NCBI RefSeq assembly: GCF_024808665.1
Contig: NZ_JANUBZ010000010.1
Coordinates: 1 to 64,000, forward strand
Reading direction: 5' to 3'
DNA from: Mucilaginibacter empetricola
Lineage (GTDB): Bacteria; Bacteroidota; Bacteroidia; Sphingobacteriales; Sphingobacteriaceae
DNA length: 64,000 bases
Position 1 is the first letter of the stretch, and each line of letters opens with the position of its first letter. Positions 54,020 through 61,985 of the stretch are shown piece after piece. Under the pieces are notes generated by a model that was given only the letters and a program-made list of their open reading frames with translations, did not search any database and had not been told where the DNA came from. Both the position numbers and the translations under genes were made by a program.

Positions 54020-55669
54020 TTAATTAGCGATGAGGTCGCCGTTAACTGCTGCGTTTACAATATCCTGTGGTAATGTTTTTTTGTTTTTCAAACCCAAGTC
54101 CTTTAATTTACTGGTTTGCAACACGAGATTATCTTTGCCTGTGCTAAGCTGTTTGAATGCTTCATCATATTTTCCTTTCGCTTTATCCAAATGCTCGCCT
54201 ACATTCGTCAGATTTTCAACAAAACCGACAAACTTATCATAAAGCTTGGCTCCTCTTTCCGCAATATCAATGGCATTTTGATTCTGATATTCTCTTTTCC
54301 AAAGATCTACAATTAGCTTCAAGCAGGTAATTAGGTTTGTTGGGCTTAATAGGAGTATCCGTTTGTCATACGCAAAGTTCCATAAATCAGGGTCACTCTG
54401 CAACGCGGCTATATAAGCTGGTTCGCTCGGGACAAAAAGCATGACAAAATCCAAGGCCTTATCGTAATCGTCATAGCCCTTTGCACTGAGTGAAACGATA
54501 TGGCTTTTAATAGCGGTGACGTGGGCGGCTAATTCCTTTTTTTGTTCTTCCACATCGACGGAAGCTATTAGGCGGGTAAATGCATTCAGCGAAACTTTCG
54601 AATCGATGATCACGCTGCGATTATCCGGGTATTTGATCACCGCGTCAGGGCGCATTTTCTTACCCTCGGAATCTGATCTTAAGGGCTTACCATCTACGTC
54701 AAGCAATTCATACTCCATAAAGTATTCGCGGTCCTTAACTAAGCCGGAACGCTCTAAAATGCTTTCGAGGATCATTTCACCCCAGTTTCCTTGTGTTTTC
54801 GCTTCACCTTTTAACGCTTTGGTAAGATTCTTCGCATCTTCACTGATTATTTGGTTCAATAAAGACAACTCTTTAACTTTTTCCCCGAGGGAGAACCGTT
54901 CTTTGGATTCCTTATCGTACACTTCCTCGACCTTGGTTTTAAATTCTTTTAGGTTCTCGCCCAATGGGTCCAAAATATCCTTCAGATTGGTTTTGTTCAG
55001 CTCGGTAAATTTCTCCGTTTTGGTGTCCAGTATCCTGTTAGCAATGTTTTCGAACTCGGTATTGAACTTTTTACCCAATTCTTCCATTTCTTTTTTCTGG
55101 GTTTCGAGTTTATCATTTAATGCTTTGTTGCCCGCATTTGATGTGGCCAGCGCCTGGTTCTTTTCATTCAAATCCTCTTTTACAGTTTTTAATTCCGTTT
55201 TCAGTTCATCCACCGTATCCTTTTCGGTCTGCAAGCGTTCCAAAGCAGCGTTATGATTGGCATCCGTAGTAGCTAGATTTTGGTGCAATTTGTTTAGCTC
55301 AAGCGAGTTTGCGGCAATATCCTTGGTCAGGCATGTATTCTTTTCTTTCTCCGTTGCTAAAATTGATTCCAGTGATTGATAAGTGGCCGACAGGATGCCC
55401 AATTGCGCTTTGGTTTCAGCAAGCGCAGATTGAGTAGCTTCTAGCGTGTTATTAAGCTCGCTATTCTCAGTGGTTAACTCGTCGATGCTTTTTTCAGTAT
55501 TTTGCAAGTTGGCCTCGCAAGTTGCCCTGTAAGCGGCAAAAGCTTTATCCAGTTCTATGTATTCCTCACTGGAGCCGGCAGATAATTTTGGTTTACTTGC
55601 TTTGGCAATGAACCATCCGAGCAAAGTGCCGATAACAACACCGGCGAGTAAATATAGCAGCATATCCAT
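54020..55669 (-). CDS. rmuC: DNA recombination protein RmuC
   Basis: A 549-residue protein. The start at 55669 (MDMLLYLLAGVVIGTLLGWF) begins with the usual N-terminal membrane anchor. A long coiled coil (about 30-225, rich in K, E, L and N) is followed by the RmuC nuclease-like domain (about 240-515, with GNWGEMILESILERSGL and PDAVIKYPDNRSVIIDSKVSLNAF). RmuC limits certain recombination events and is linked to DNA processing. Its presence on an island, upstream of an HNH enzyme in one operon, is unusual; a link to DNA defence or repair of the element is possible. A plus-strand open frame across it is a shadow. Confidence 0.93.
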   Translation of the reverse strand: MDMLLYLLAGVVIGTLLGWFIAKASKPKLSAGSSEEYIELDKAFAAYRATCEANLQNTEKSIDELTTENSELNNTLEATQSALAETKAQLGILSATYQSLESILATEKEKNTCLTKDIAANSLELNKLHQNLATTDANHNAALERLQTEKDTVDELKTELKTVKEDLNEKNQALATSNAGNKALNDKLETQKKEMEELGKKFNTEFENIANRILDTKTEKFTELNKTNLKDILDPLGENLKEFKTKVEEVYDKESKERFSLGEKVKELSLLNQIISEDAKNLTKALKGEAKTQGNWGEMILESILERSGLVKDREYFMEYELLDVDGKPLRSDSEGKKMRPDAVIKYPDNRSVIIDSKVSLNAFTRLIASVDVEEQKKELAAHVTAIKSHIVSLSAKGYDDYDKALDFVMLFVPSEPAYIAALQSDPDLWNFAYDKRILLLSPTNLITCLKLIVDLWKREYQNQNAIDIAERGAKLYDKFVGFVENLTNVGEHLDKAKGKYDEAFKQLSTGKDNLVLQTSKLKDLGLKNKKTLPQDIVNAAVNGDLIAN

Positions 55670-55775
55670 GATATTGATTTTAAGGTTATGATCTAAATGT
55701 ACGGATACACAATGATTAAATTTCATTTATCTTTTGGCCTAGGCATATGAGGTTTTACTGAGATCAACCTCAAAA

Positions 55776-55813
55776 TAAAAAAAAGCCGGCAGATACGGAT
55801 ACCCCACCGGCTT
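55776..55813 (-). terminator. Terminator after the DUF2188-like gene
   Basis: AAGCCGG (55783-55789) pairs with CCGGCTT (55807-55813), and the minus-strand transcript runs into eight T. It lies 20 bp past the stop codon. Confidence 0.7.
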
Positions 55814-55832
55814 CTTTGAATAAACCCTTAGA

Positions 55833-56060
55833 CTAGCAAGGATCTTTTCTCCAATGATCAGGGATATCCCTGTTTTGCAGGTGGCGTTCCCTGGCAACAT
55901 GCACGGGACGGTAGCCCTGATTACACGCATAGTCCTTTGCCTCGCGTTGGGTGTCAAAGTTACGTCCAACGGACGCGCCGTTGACGATGACCACATGGTG
56001 GTCGGTAGGCGCATCCTTGTCTGAAGAAATAGGCCTGTGTTCTACATAAGCTGCTGACAT
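55833..56060 (-). CDS. Small protein, DUF2188-like
   Basis: A 75-residue hydrophilic protein. The central HHVVIVNGASVGRNFDTQREAKDYACNQG and the ending VHVARERHLQNRDIPDHWRKDPC follow the pattern of DUF2188 proteins (histidine-valine start, a serine/asparagine stretch, then a helix). The match is by eye. It has its own predicted activated promoter (see 56103-56147). No activity is known for DUF2188; some members sit in mobile elements. Confidence 0.6.
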   Translation of the reverse strand: MSAAYVEHRPISSDKDAPTDHHVVIVNGASVGRNFDTQREAKDYACNQGYRPVHVARERHLQNRDIPDHWRKDPC

Positions 56061-56102
56061 AATAAAATTGGATTAAATAAATGAATTTTAATATTTAAAA
56101 TT

Positions 56103-56147
56103 CAAATGTAGCGGCTGGCCCATCTTGTTTTTTACGGGTTCCCGTAA
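56103..56147 (-). promoter_or_regulatory. Promoter of the DUF2188-like gene with TTACGGG inverted repeat
   Basis: On the minus strand the perfect 16-bp inverted repeat TTACGGGTTCCCGTAA (56132-56147) lies 21 nt upstream of a perfect -7 box TACATTTG (56110-56103). There is no -33 TTG at the right distance, so activation by a protein bound at the repeat is likely. The same repeat and the same 21-nt spacing occur at 60943-60987. Confidence 0.7.
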
Positions 56148-56149
56148 GC

Positions 56150-56356
56150 TCACTTTTCCCAGCCGCAAAGGGTAAACCCGTTTTTTTGAGCATCTTCCAA
56201 TGTCATCTTTACGATTTTATGCTGGCAATTGCTCAATCCGCGGCAATCGGCCCGCAGGTGGTATCTCTTGCCCTTTGCGCCCTTGCAGATGTACACTGTG
56301 GTTGAAGGGCCGGGGGTGTTAATAAACAAAAGCAGCAATAACAGGAATGTCTTCAT
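56150..56356 (-). CDS. Small exported cysteine protein (Ada-like zinc motif)
   Basis: A 68-residue protein with a signal peptide (about 1-18) and the pattern YICKGAKGKRYHLRADCRGL...KMTLEDAQKNGFTLCGWE. The arrangement of a tyrosine-histidine turn, DCR, a helix and a final cysteine resembles the small Ada-type zinc-binding module seen after nucleases and in exported proteins. Cysteines are at C23, C38, C43 and C64. It lies 14 bp downstream of the response regulator gene, in the same operon. The function is unknown. Confidence 0.65.
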   Translation of the reverse strand: MKTFLLLLLLFINTPGPSTTVYICKGAKGKRYHLRADCRGLSNCQHKIVKMTLEDAQKNGFTLCGWEK

Positions 56357-56370
56357 GATTTAAAGTTAAA

Positions 56371-57039
56371 TCATATCAGCCCTATTTCCTTACAAAAAAG
56401 GACAAGCTGTTCGTTTTTTGTAAAACCCATAGCTGTTTTGATCAGATTTAGGCGCTTTTCAACACTGCTCAAGCCGGAAGGCCGTATAGCGTTACTTTCC
56501 AGCCATGACGGGATATCCTTTTGGGCATAGCCATCGGCAAGCAAGCGGATAATTGTTTTATCATAGGTTGTAAAGGCGTGCTGATTATCCTGTGTAGAGC
56601 TTGAGCGGTAGTCCCGGGGATAATACTGCCTGTTTTTGGCAATTTGTTCAATCGCATTTTTCAAATCCTGTGCATCACCCCTTGCTTTGCGGACGAAGCC
56701 ATCGATATGGAATTCGTCATATAGGCGACGAATGGCGGCCTGGCGGCTTTCTGTTGAAAAGACCAATACTTTCAAGTCGGGTTGCAGCTGCCTGGCTGAT
56801 TTGATCAGCCCCATTCCATCCGGTAACTGTTTGGTGGTACCATCCACCTGGAAATAAAGATCAGTGACCAGTAAATCATATGGACGGCCATCTCGTAGCG
56901 CGGTAGTGATCATCGTTAAGGCATGATGACAATAATAGGCGTGGTGAGGTCGCGGAAGTTGTAATTCTTCCAGCGTAATGCGCAGCGAAAGGTTCGCCAT
57001 GTCCTGATCTTCCGTGACAAGTATATTTTCAAATTTCAT
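56371..57039 (-). CDS. LuxR-type response regulator
   Basis: A 222-residue protein. The start at 57039 (MKFENILVTEDQDMANLSLR) puts the receiver at the N terminus; the longer frame overlaps the kinase more than usual. The phosphoacceptor is D60 in DLLVTDLYF, with acidic residues near E10-D11 and lysine near K120-R. The C-terminal part (about 150-222) is a LuxR-like HTH (ADGYAQKDIPSWL, SVEKRLNLIKTAMG). It overlaps the kinase stop codon by 4 bp (ATGA), so translation is coupled. It may bind the TTACGG..CCGTAA sites nearby; this is inference. Confidence 0.88.
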   Translation of the reverse strand: MKFENILVTEDQDMANLSLRITLEELQLPRPHHAYYCHHALTMITTALRDGRPYDLLVTDLYFQVDGTTKQLPDGMGLIKSARQLQPDLKVLVFSTESRQAAIRRLYDEFHIDGFVRKARGDAQDLKNAIEQIAKNRQYYPRDYRSSSTQDNQHAFTTYDKTIIRLLADGYAQKDIPSWLESNAIRPSGLSSVEKRLNLIKTAMGFTKNEQLVLFCKEIGLI

Positions 57040-58691
57040 GACAAAGCAAGCGGCAAGTGAATAAAGATACAAAAACCTGTTGCGGCTTGTGTATCAAATG
57101 TAACGCGCCCGTTCAGCCGTTTAATACGGGAAACCGTATTCTGTAGCCCCTTACCTGATTGATCAGGATTGGTCATGCCCACCCCATTATCACGGCATTC
57201 AATTTTCAGACAATCCTCTTCAATAACAAAACCGATATGCGCTAATGTCGCCTGGCTATGTTTGCTCATATTGACCATTAATTCCTGCAAGATGAGCTCC
57301 AGCTGCTGTTTTGCATCTTTGCTTACCCGTTGCCAAAGTTCTGGCTCGTTTCCGCTAACGGCGAGTCTGATAGCAGGCTTTTTAAAAGCGTTCAACAAAG
57401 CGTTGATCCGCTTGCTAAAGTCGTCATCCGCTCTAGGTTCATCGTGCGCGATATTTCTGGAAACCTCATAAACGTTATCTAACTTATCGATCAAGGATGT
57501 TTTATCGAGTTCCTGGCTGTGCTCTACTTCACTCATGATACTGTAAATACCGTTTGCCACTTGATCGTGTACTTTTTGTGACAATTGCAGGCGGCTCTCG
57601 CGAATCTCTTTTTCGGCTTCCGATTGCAAACGCTGCCGGCGTTTTCTGTAAAGCCATATGCCAAGTATAGCTGCCAAACCAGCTGCTGCAAGCACCGCGA
57701 TCAGTTGATAACGCCGTTCGGTATTTTTCTTTTGCAGCTCCAGATTTTCTGTTCTGGCCTTTTCAACGTTGTACCGGATCACCGCAAATTGGTTTTTAGC
57801 TGCGTTCCGTTTGGTTTCAATGCTGTCATTGAGGGTTTGGTAACGAAGAAAATATTTTTTCGCATCCTCCGGTCGGGCGAGCAAAGCCAGGTTTTGTAAA
57901 GCATAAAGTTCATCGTCGGGACTGGGCAAACTTTCTGCTATTTTTAGCATTTTTTGGCCGTACCATAGCGCCGAGTCGTGTTTGCTTTTCGTGTAAAGCT
58001 CCATTAGATGGCCATAACTAGAGTTTTGACCCCATCTGTCTTTTTCCTGTATCCTTATGGCGAGTGATTTCAACAATTCAGGCGCAGCATTATAATGCGG
58101 GTTTTGTAACCATTTTGCAACCGCTATGTTCGCTAATACGCGCGCATAGGCGGATCCGGTCTTGCCGACAATACCAACTACGGCACTATAATTAGCCAGG
58201 GCTTTATCATAGTCTTTCAGGTCTTTATAGGCATTTCCTTCATTATTTAAAAAATAAGATCGCAATTGTGGATCTGCGGTGTTTTGCAGCGCCATCTTAT
58301 AGTAGGCCAGCGCCTGGGCGTATTCTTTCAGGTTTGAAAAAGTCATCCCCAACTTATTGTAATCGGTAGCCAGGTATTGCCGGTTTTGCGCTTGATGCGC
58401 ATCCAGTGATTTCAGGGATAAGGTCAGGCTTTCCTGTGCGCCATAGTCATCACCGGCATCGGCCTGGATCAAAGCCATGTCATAATAAGCCAGTGCTACC
58501 TGTAATTTATCCGCGGTGTCCAATGCCGCCCTGTTGAAATAGTAAAAGGCTGAATCTGTATGCGTATTTAAAAACCCGTAAGCTTTTTTATAATTTGCCC
58601 AGTGCTTTTTTTTAATAATGGCGCCGTTTTGTGGTTGATGACAAGCCGCGAAAGCAAGTCCCAGCAGCCATATCAGTGATAATTTTTTCAA
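57036..58691 (-). CDS. TPR-containing sensor histidine kinase, lipoprotein-like N terminus
   Basis: A 551-residue kinase. A signal with lipobox-like AFAAC (C17) precedes tetratricopeptide repeats (about 30-300). One membrane helix (about 327-347, with LIAVLAAAGLAAILGIWLY) is followed by the phosphoacceptor region (LSQKVHDQVANG, histidine near 373) of the HisKA_3/NarX class, and by an ATPase domain (about 450-548, with LQELMVNMSKHSQ and CRDNGVGM). This TPR-sensor type is common in Bacteroidota. It pairs with the adjacent LuxR-type regulator. The signal is unknown. Confidence 0.9.
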   Translation of the reverse strand: MKKLSLIWLLGLAFAACHQPQNGAIIKKKHWANYKKAYGFLNTHTDSAFYYFNRAALDTADKLQVALAYYDMALIQADAGDDYGAQESLTLSLKSLDAHQAQNRQYLATDYNKLGMTFSNLKEYAQALAYYKMALQNTADPQLRSYFLNNEGNAYKDLKDYDKALANYSAVVGIVGKTGSAYARVLANIAVAKWLQNPHYNAAPELLKSLAIRIQEKDRWGQNSSYGHLMELYTKSKHDSALWYGQKMLKIAESLPSPDDELYALQNLALLARPEDAKKYFLRYQTLNDSIETKRNAAKNQFAVIRYNVEKARTENLELQKKNTERRYQLIAVLAAAGLAAILGIWLYRKRRQRLQSEAEKEIRESRLQLSQKVHDQVANGIYSIMSEVEHSQELDKTSLIDKLDNVYEVSRNIAHDEPRADDDFSKRINALLNAFKKPAIRLAVSGNEPELWQRVSKDAKQQLELILQELMVNMSKHSQATLAHIGFVIEEDCLKIECRDNGVGMTNPDQSGKGLQNTVSRIKRLNGRVTFDTQAATGFCIFIHLPLALS

Positions 58692-58712
58692 GGTTTTTAG
58701 CTGCTAAAGTAC

Positions 58713-58750
58713 AAAAAAATAAGGCAAGCATGCGCTTGCCTTATTTTTTT
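58713..58750. terminator. Terminator between the small Pro-rich protein and the kinase
   Basis: A 17-bp perfect stem (AAAAAAATAAGGCAAGC and complement) with a 4-nt loop, ending in T runs on both strands. It overlaps the stop codon of the 58749-58904 gene. Confidence 0.85.
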
Positions 58751-58904
58751 AACTGCCGGGTGGCGGTGGTGGCGGTGGCGGATTTCCGTTATCGCCGCCG
58801 AGGTCGCTATCAGCTTGTACGATGGGATGGTTACCATTATTATCAGAATTATGGTGCGCCGGGCAAGCAAAAGCCAGCCATAACGCCAAAAAGATATTTA
58901 GCAT
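58749..58904 (-). CDS. Small exported Pro-rich lipoprotein-like peptide
   Basis: A 51-residue protein with a hydrophobic signal (LNIFLALWLAFACPAHH, cysteine at C14) and a Gly/Asn/Asp-rich then proline-rich tail (GGDNGNPPPPPPPPGS). The start at 58904 is the ATG before the signal; the frame reaches back to 59048 with no good signal. It lies 57 bp upstream of the lipoprotein-type sensor kinase and is separated from it by a terminator. I do not recognise a family. It could be a surface peptide or a secreted substrate. Confidence 0.55.
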   Translation of the reverse strand: MLNIFLALWLAFACPAHHNSDNNGNHPIVQADSDLGGDNGNPPPPPPPPGS

Positions 58905-59234
58905 TTTCAAAAAATTTAAAAGGTGAATAAATCCTGCAGGCCGCCCCGGGACTATCCCGGAGCGCAACTGCAAACCGCGTAAGAGGCGCCTCTTACATTT
59001 TTTGGGAAGTGCGGGCATTGATCGCGGAAGCAGGTCACCGCTTCCCAAGCCGGATACTGACCTCCGCTTTCTTTGCCCGTAGAAACCATTCGAATCGATT
59101 TCTAAAGCAAATATGAAGGCTTGTAATTAGCTTATTATCAATCGATTTCGATATTTCCACTATTTCCTACGTGATTCCGGAAATGCTGATGGAATTCCAA
59201 AAAATGTATTAGCTTTATCCTTAGAAAATTAAAA
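58905..59234. other. Gap with an 18-bp perfect palindrome
   Basis: No gene is seen. GTAAGAGGCGCCTCTTAC (58979-58996) is a perfect palindrome. A short hairpin CCGGGactatCCCGG (58946-58960) lies beside it. The sequence AATCGATTTC occurs twice near 59094 and 59141. A candidate -7 box TAGCTTTA is at 59209-59216 before the next gene. Confidence 0.45.
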
Positions 59235-60083
59235 ATGTCTGGGTCTGAGTATAGAGAATTAGTTTTGGTTGCCTATGATGAGCAATTGGCGTCACGATCG
59301 TTATCGTCGGAAATGCTTTTACCGACACCGGCAAACATCAAGGCTGAAATTGTAAAAGTTTGTGAACTGGGATTAAATGTTAGCGATGAGAAGATCTTAC
59401 AATCTTTTGTCGGTCAGAGATCAGATACAGGTGCCTATCGCAACGCATTTTTAAACGGTAAGGCTGACCCATTCCGACCACTGGTAAATTTTCTCAATGA
59501 CAGGTCGATAGAAACGAATCAGAGAAATATTGATTTATTGGCTTTACTTATTGATTTCAAACCTCGTCCCTATCATCCTGACTTGAAGATGCCGCTCAAA
59601 TCGGGTTTGCAAGCAGGCTCGCAAGTGCCTACTATAAAACTCTTAGAATCCAAAACTGAGATCACACCCCCTGAACAACCAACGCCACAAATGACGATCA
59701 AAAAAGTATTGTTATCTGTCGCCCTGATTTTAATCGTTTGCATGGCAGGTTTTCTTTTTATCCAAAGCCGTCATAAGCATTACAATGGCCATGGAGGCTG
59801 TATGATCTGGAATGATGATCATTACGAACCGACAGAATGTAACGATAAGTCATCAGGTAAACCATTCTATCCCATCAACCACGAGTTAGTCGATCATTTC
59901 AAAAGGATCAAAGATCCGGACACCCTAACATTGTACTCGGTCGGAAAAGTCTGGTACGCCAAATACGACGGCCGCGTTGAATTTTTTACCGCTGCCGGCC
60001 CATACCCATTCGACAGCAACCGACGCGTATTACCGATGTCCGTCCACATATTACAGAAATATGTTCTTCATACCACCAATTAA
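59235..60083 (+). CDS. Uncharacterised single-pass membrane protein
   Basis: A 282-residue protein. Residues 1-150 look cytoplasmic with a run (LPTPANIKAEIVKVCELGLNVSDEKILQSFVG) that may be helical. One membrane helix (about 157-177) is followed by an outer part with GGCMIWNDDHYEPTECNDK (two cysteines) and ITDPDTL-like LTLYSVGKVWYAKYDGRVEFFTAAGPYPF. The C-terminal part resembles uncharacterised Bacteroidota proteins I have seen before, but I can name no family. It is divergent from the small Pro-rich gene. Confidence 0.7.
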   Translation: MSGSEYRELVLVAYDEQLASRSLSSEMLLPTPANIKAEIVKVCELGLNVSDEKILQSFVGQRSDTGAYRNAFLNGKADPFRPLVNFLNDRSIETNQRNIDLLALLIDFKPRPYHPDLKMPLKSGLQAGSQVPTIKLLESKTEITPPEQPTPQMTIKKVLLSVALILIVCMAGFLFIQSRHKHYNGHGGCMIWNDDHYEPTECNDKSSGKPFYPINHELVDHFKRIKDPDTLTLYSVGKVWYAKYDGRVEFFTAAGPYPFDSNRRVLPMSVHILQKYVLHTTN

Positions 60084-60110
60084 GCCATAAACCCAACCTT
60101 AACCGTCCAC

Positions 60111-60923
60111 ATGAAAAAACTTATTCTCACCGGCTTCCTGCTGATCATCAGCAGTGGCCTCTTTGCGCAAACTGCGCCGACCCCAACCGCAGCTTATGCG
60201 CACGAGTTGCAAGCACGATTTCCTTTAAAACCGAGTCCCTTGCGGCTAAATTGCGTTGAGTGGGATAACCCCTATTTCAGCGCAATTATTGACACCAGCC
60301 TGCGCGAATCAGTAGTGACTTATGCCTATTATACATCTGCACGGGAGGATTCTCTAATACAACTCCATGTCGACCGCAGCCGTTACGGGGCATGGCATGC
60401 CTATATTGGTATGAAAAGTGAAACCAAATTTTATACGGATATCAACCTTGGTATCAGTAATACCTTATTAAAATATGCTAAGGGCCACTATGCCGCTTTT
60501 GAGCTATGTGCCTGGAGTTACGATGGCGCGATATTGTCCTGTACTTATGATCTGAATGAAGGGATTGAATTACAAGGGCAAAATGAGGGTACTGAGGCAG
60601 AAGTTGAATCGCTTACCCGTTTATTGGTGGGGAGTACCGCACGGCAACCGTGCAGCAGGGTGCATTACGCTGGGCCTGCTTTTCAACGCGTAGATTATTG
60701 GAAAGGGTCCTGGGGATCAAAACAGGTGTTTAATATGGATGGTATAACTAAAAACTATTCAGCCGTATATTGGAATTTATTGCAATATGGAGGGGAAAGT
60801 CATGCCTACTGGTTTCCAAATGACATGAGTGCGAAAAAGGGATATGAGCAGTTCGAAATACCGATCGACGAACTGATCCGTAGGCTGGGTTTTGATCCCC
60901 GACAGGCCTTACCAGCGCAATAA
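60111..60923 (+). CDS. Uncharacterised exported protein
   Basis: A 270-residue protein with a signal peptide (about 1-20, ending LFAQ) and no other recognised motif. It has a central block with LNLGISNTLLKYAKGHYAAFELCAWSYDGAILSCTYDLNEGIELQ and two cysteines near 143. It is 27 bp after the preceding membrane protein and probably co-transcribed with it. Confidence 0.7.
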   Translation: MKKLILTGFLLIISSGLFAQTAPTPTAAYAHELQARFPLKPSPLRLNCVEWDNPYFSAIIDTSLRESVVTYAYYTSAREDSLIQLHVDRSRYGAWHAYIGMKSETKFYTDINLGISNTLLKYAKGHYAAFELCAWSYDGAILSCTYDLNEGIELQGQNEGTEAEVESLTRLLVGSTARQPCSRVHYAGPAFQRVDYWKGSWGSKQVFNMDGITKNYSAVYWNLLQYGGESHAYWFPNDMSAKKGYEQFEIPIDELIRRLGFDPRQALPAQ

Positions 60924-60942
60924 TAATAAATAAAGTCACCTC

Positions 60943-60987
60943 TTACGGTTTCCCGTAAAAATAGCCCCTGCCGTTGCCATAATTTTG
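60943..60987 (+). promoter_or_regulatory. Promoter of the DUF3892-to-DUF4236 operon with TTACGG inverted repeat
   Basis: TTACGGTTTCCCGTAA (60943-60958) is one base off the perfect repeat at 56132-56147. It lies 21 nt upstream of a perfect -7 box TAATTTTG (60980-60987), the same distance as at the other site. There is no -33 TTG, pointing to activator-dependent transcription. The next start codon (61019) is 31 bp downstream. Confidence 0.72.
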
Positions 60988-61018
60988 AGGTATTAACAAT
61001 TATTAATACTTAATAAAG

Positions 61019-61318
61019 ATGGCACAATATAAAATTTCAGGCATATGGAAAGATGCAAACGGAGTAATTACCCATTATGCATTTCACACCGTAACCAAAG
61101 ATGGTTTTACGAGGGCGACAAAAACTACAAAAGCCGATGCGATAAAACTACTTAGCCACTCTTCAAATGAAGCGATGACTTGGATTTGGAATTATACTAC
61201 TGCTTTTTGGAAAGATGGTGAAAAGGTAGCTGTTATAAATGGTAGTTATTTGCGATCTAACCCCGACAACAAAATTACAGACAATCTAGCCCATCTGATT
61301 GATTACGACTGGCTATAA
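61019..61318 (+). CDS. DUF3892-like protein
   Basis: A 99-residue protein with the DUF3892 opening (YKISGIWKDANGVITHYAFH) and tail (AVINGSYLRSNPDNKITDNLAHL). It is predicted to be cytoplasmic. DUF3892 has no known function but is frequent in mobile elements. It is first in a six-gene same-strand set with gaps of 1-39 bp. Confidence 0.72.
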   Translation: MAQYKISGIWKDANGVITHYAFHTVTKDGFTRATKTTKADAIKLLSHSSNEAMTWIWNYTTAFWKDGEKVAVINGSYLRSNPDNKITDNLAHLIDYDWL

Positions 61319-61333
61319 TAAACATTAGGGATT

Positions 61334-61561
61334 ATGGAAAGATACGCAAATAGAAGCGGCAACTCGGGTGTGGTCGCATATCAAATCGGAACTGACTATA
61401 TATGGGTTCAATTCACTTCCGGCACGATTTACGAATACACAAATTCCAGCGCGGGTTCGAGCAATATTGAAACGATGAAAACCTATGCGCAAGCAGGTAG
61501 CGGCCTTTGCAGCTTTATCAAACGCTACGTAAATAAGGGCTATTCGAGACAAATAAGATGA
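61334..61561 (+). CDS. KTSC-domain protein
   Basis: A 75-residue protein that matches the KTSC pattern (SSGVVAYQIGTDYIWVQFTSGTIYEY, then LCSFIKRYVNKGYSR), a small domain first noticed at the C terminus of some lysyl-tRNA synthetases. Free-standing copies are common in mobile elements and may bind nucleic acid. It is second in the operon. Confidence 0.75.
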   Translation: MERYANRSGNSGVVAYQIGTDYIWVQFTSGTIYEYTNSSAGSSNIETMKTYAQAGSGLCSFIKRYVNKGYSRQIR

Positions 61562-61600
61562 CGATCTGCACAATATAAAACATAAACCTTATCACTCCTT

Positions 61601-61981
61601 ATGCAAATCAATCGTTACGAAACAACGGGAAGTGCAGGCCAAAAACTGATCGGCCGTTACAGACGTGACCATGGTGTAATCGGGGCGACGGCGAATGAAC
61701 AAACGGAAGATTTGCCGTCGCACGGTTCTTACGGCAATTTGTTGTTTGACACGCGCTGGAAGTCTAAGCGAAATGAGATCATGACCCGTGATAACGGCTG
61801 TTGTGTTATTTGTGGAGGTACTGAGGAACTGCAGGTGCATCACCGCCAGTATCAATATGTTAAGGCCGCAAAGGGGTTTAAAGTGCCTTGGGACTATCCT
61901 GACCACTTGCTGATCACTTTATGCAAAAGCTGCCACCAGCGGGGGCACAATAAATTTAAAGTACCTATACTAATCATTTGA
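61601..61981 (+). CDS. HNH endonuclease
   Basis: A 126-residue protein with the motif CCVICGG...LQVHHRQY...LCKSCHQRGH: a CxxC/CxxC zinc site around the HH pair. It is small, like free-standing phage or defence HNH enzymes. It is third in the operon, 4 bp before the coiled-coil gene, so translation is coupled. Confidence 0.85.
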   Translation: MQINRYETTGSAGQKLIGRYRRDHGVIGATANEQTEDLPSHGSYGNLLFDTRWKSKRNEIMTRDNGCCVICGGTEELQVHHRQYQYVKAAKGFKVPWDYPDHLLITLCKSCHQRGHNKFKVPILII

Positions 61982-61985
61982 CGCT

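Noticed and set aside
54516..55256. 246-residue open frame on the plus strand across rmuC
   Set aside because: It is serine/phenylalanine-rich antisense of the RmuC coiled coil and has no motif; RmuC on the minus strand is clear.
55739..56014. 91-residue minus-strand frame across the DUF2188-like gene
   Set aside because: It overlaps the better supported 75-residue frame and crosses the terminator.
58904..59048. N-terminal extension of the Pro-rich small protein
   Set aside because: The longer form buries the signal sequence behind 48 basic residues and crosses the 18-bp palindrome.
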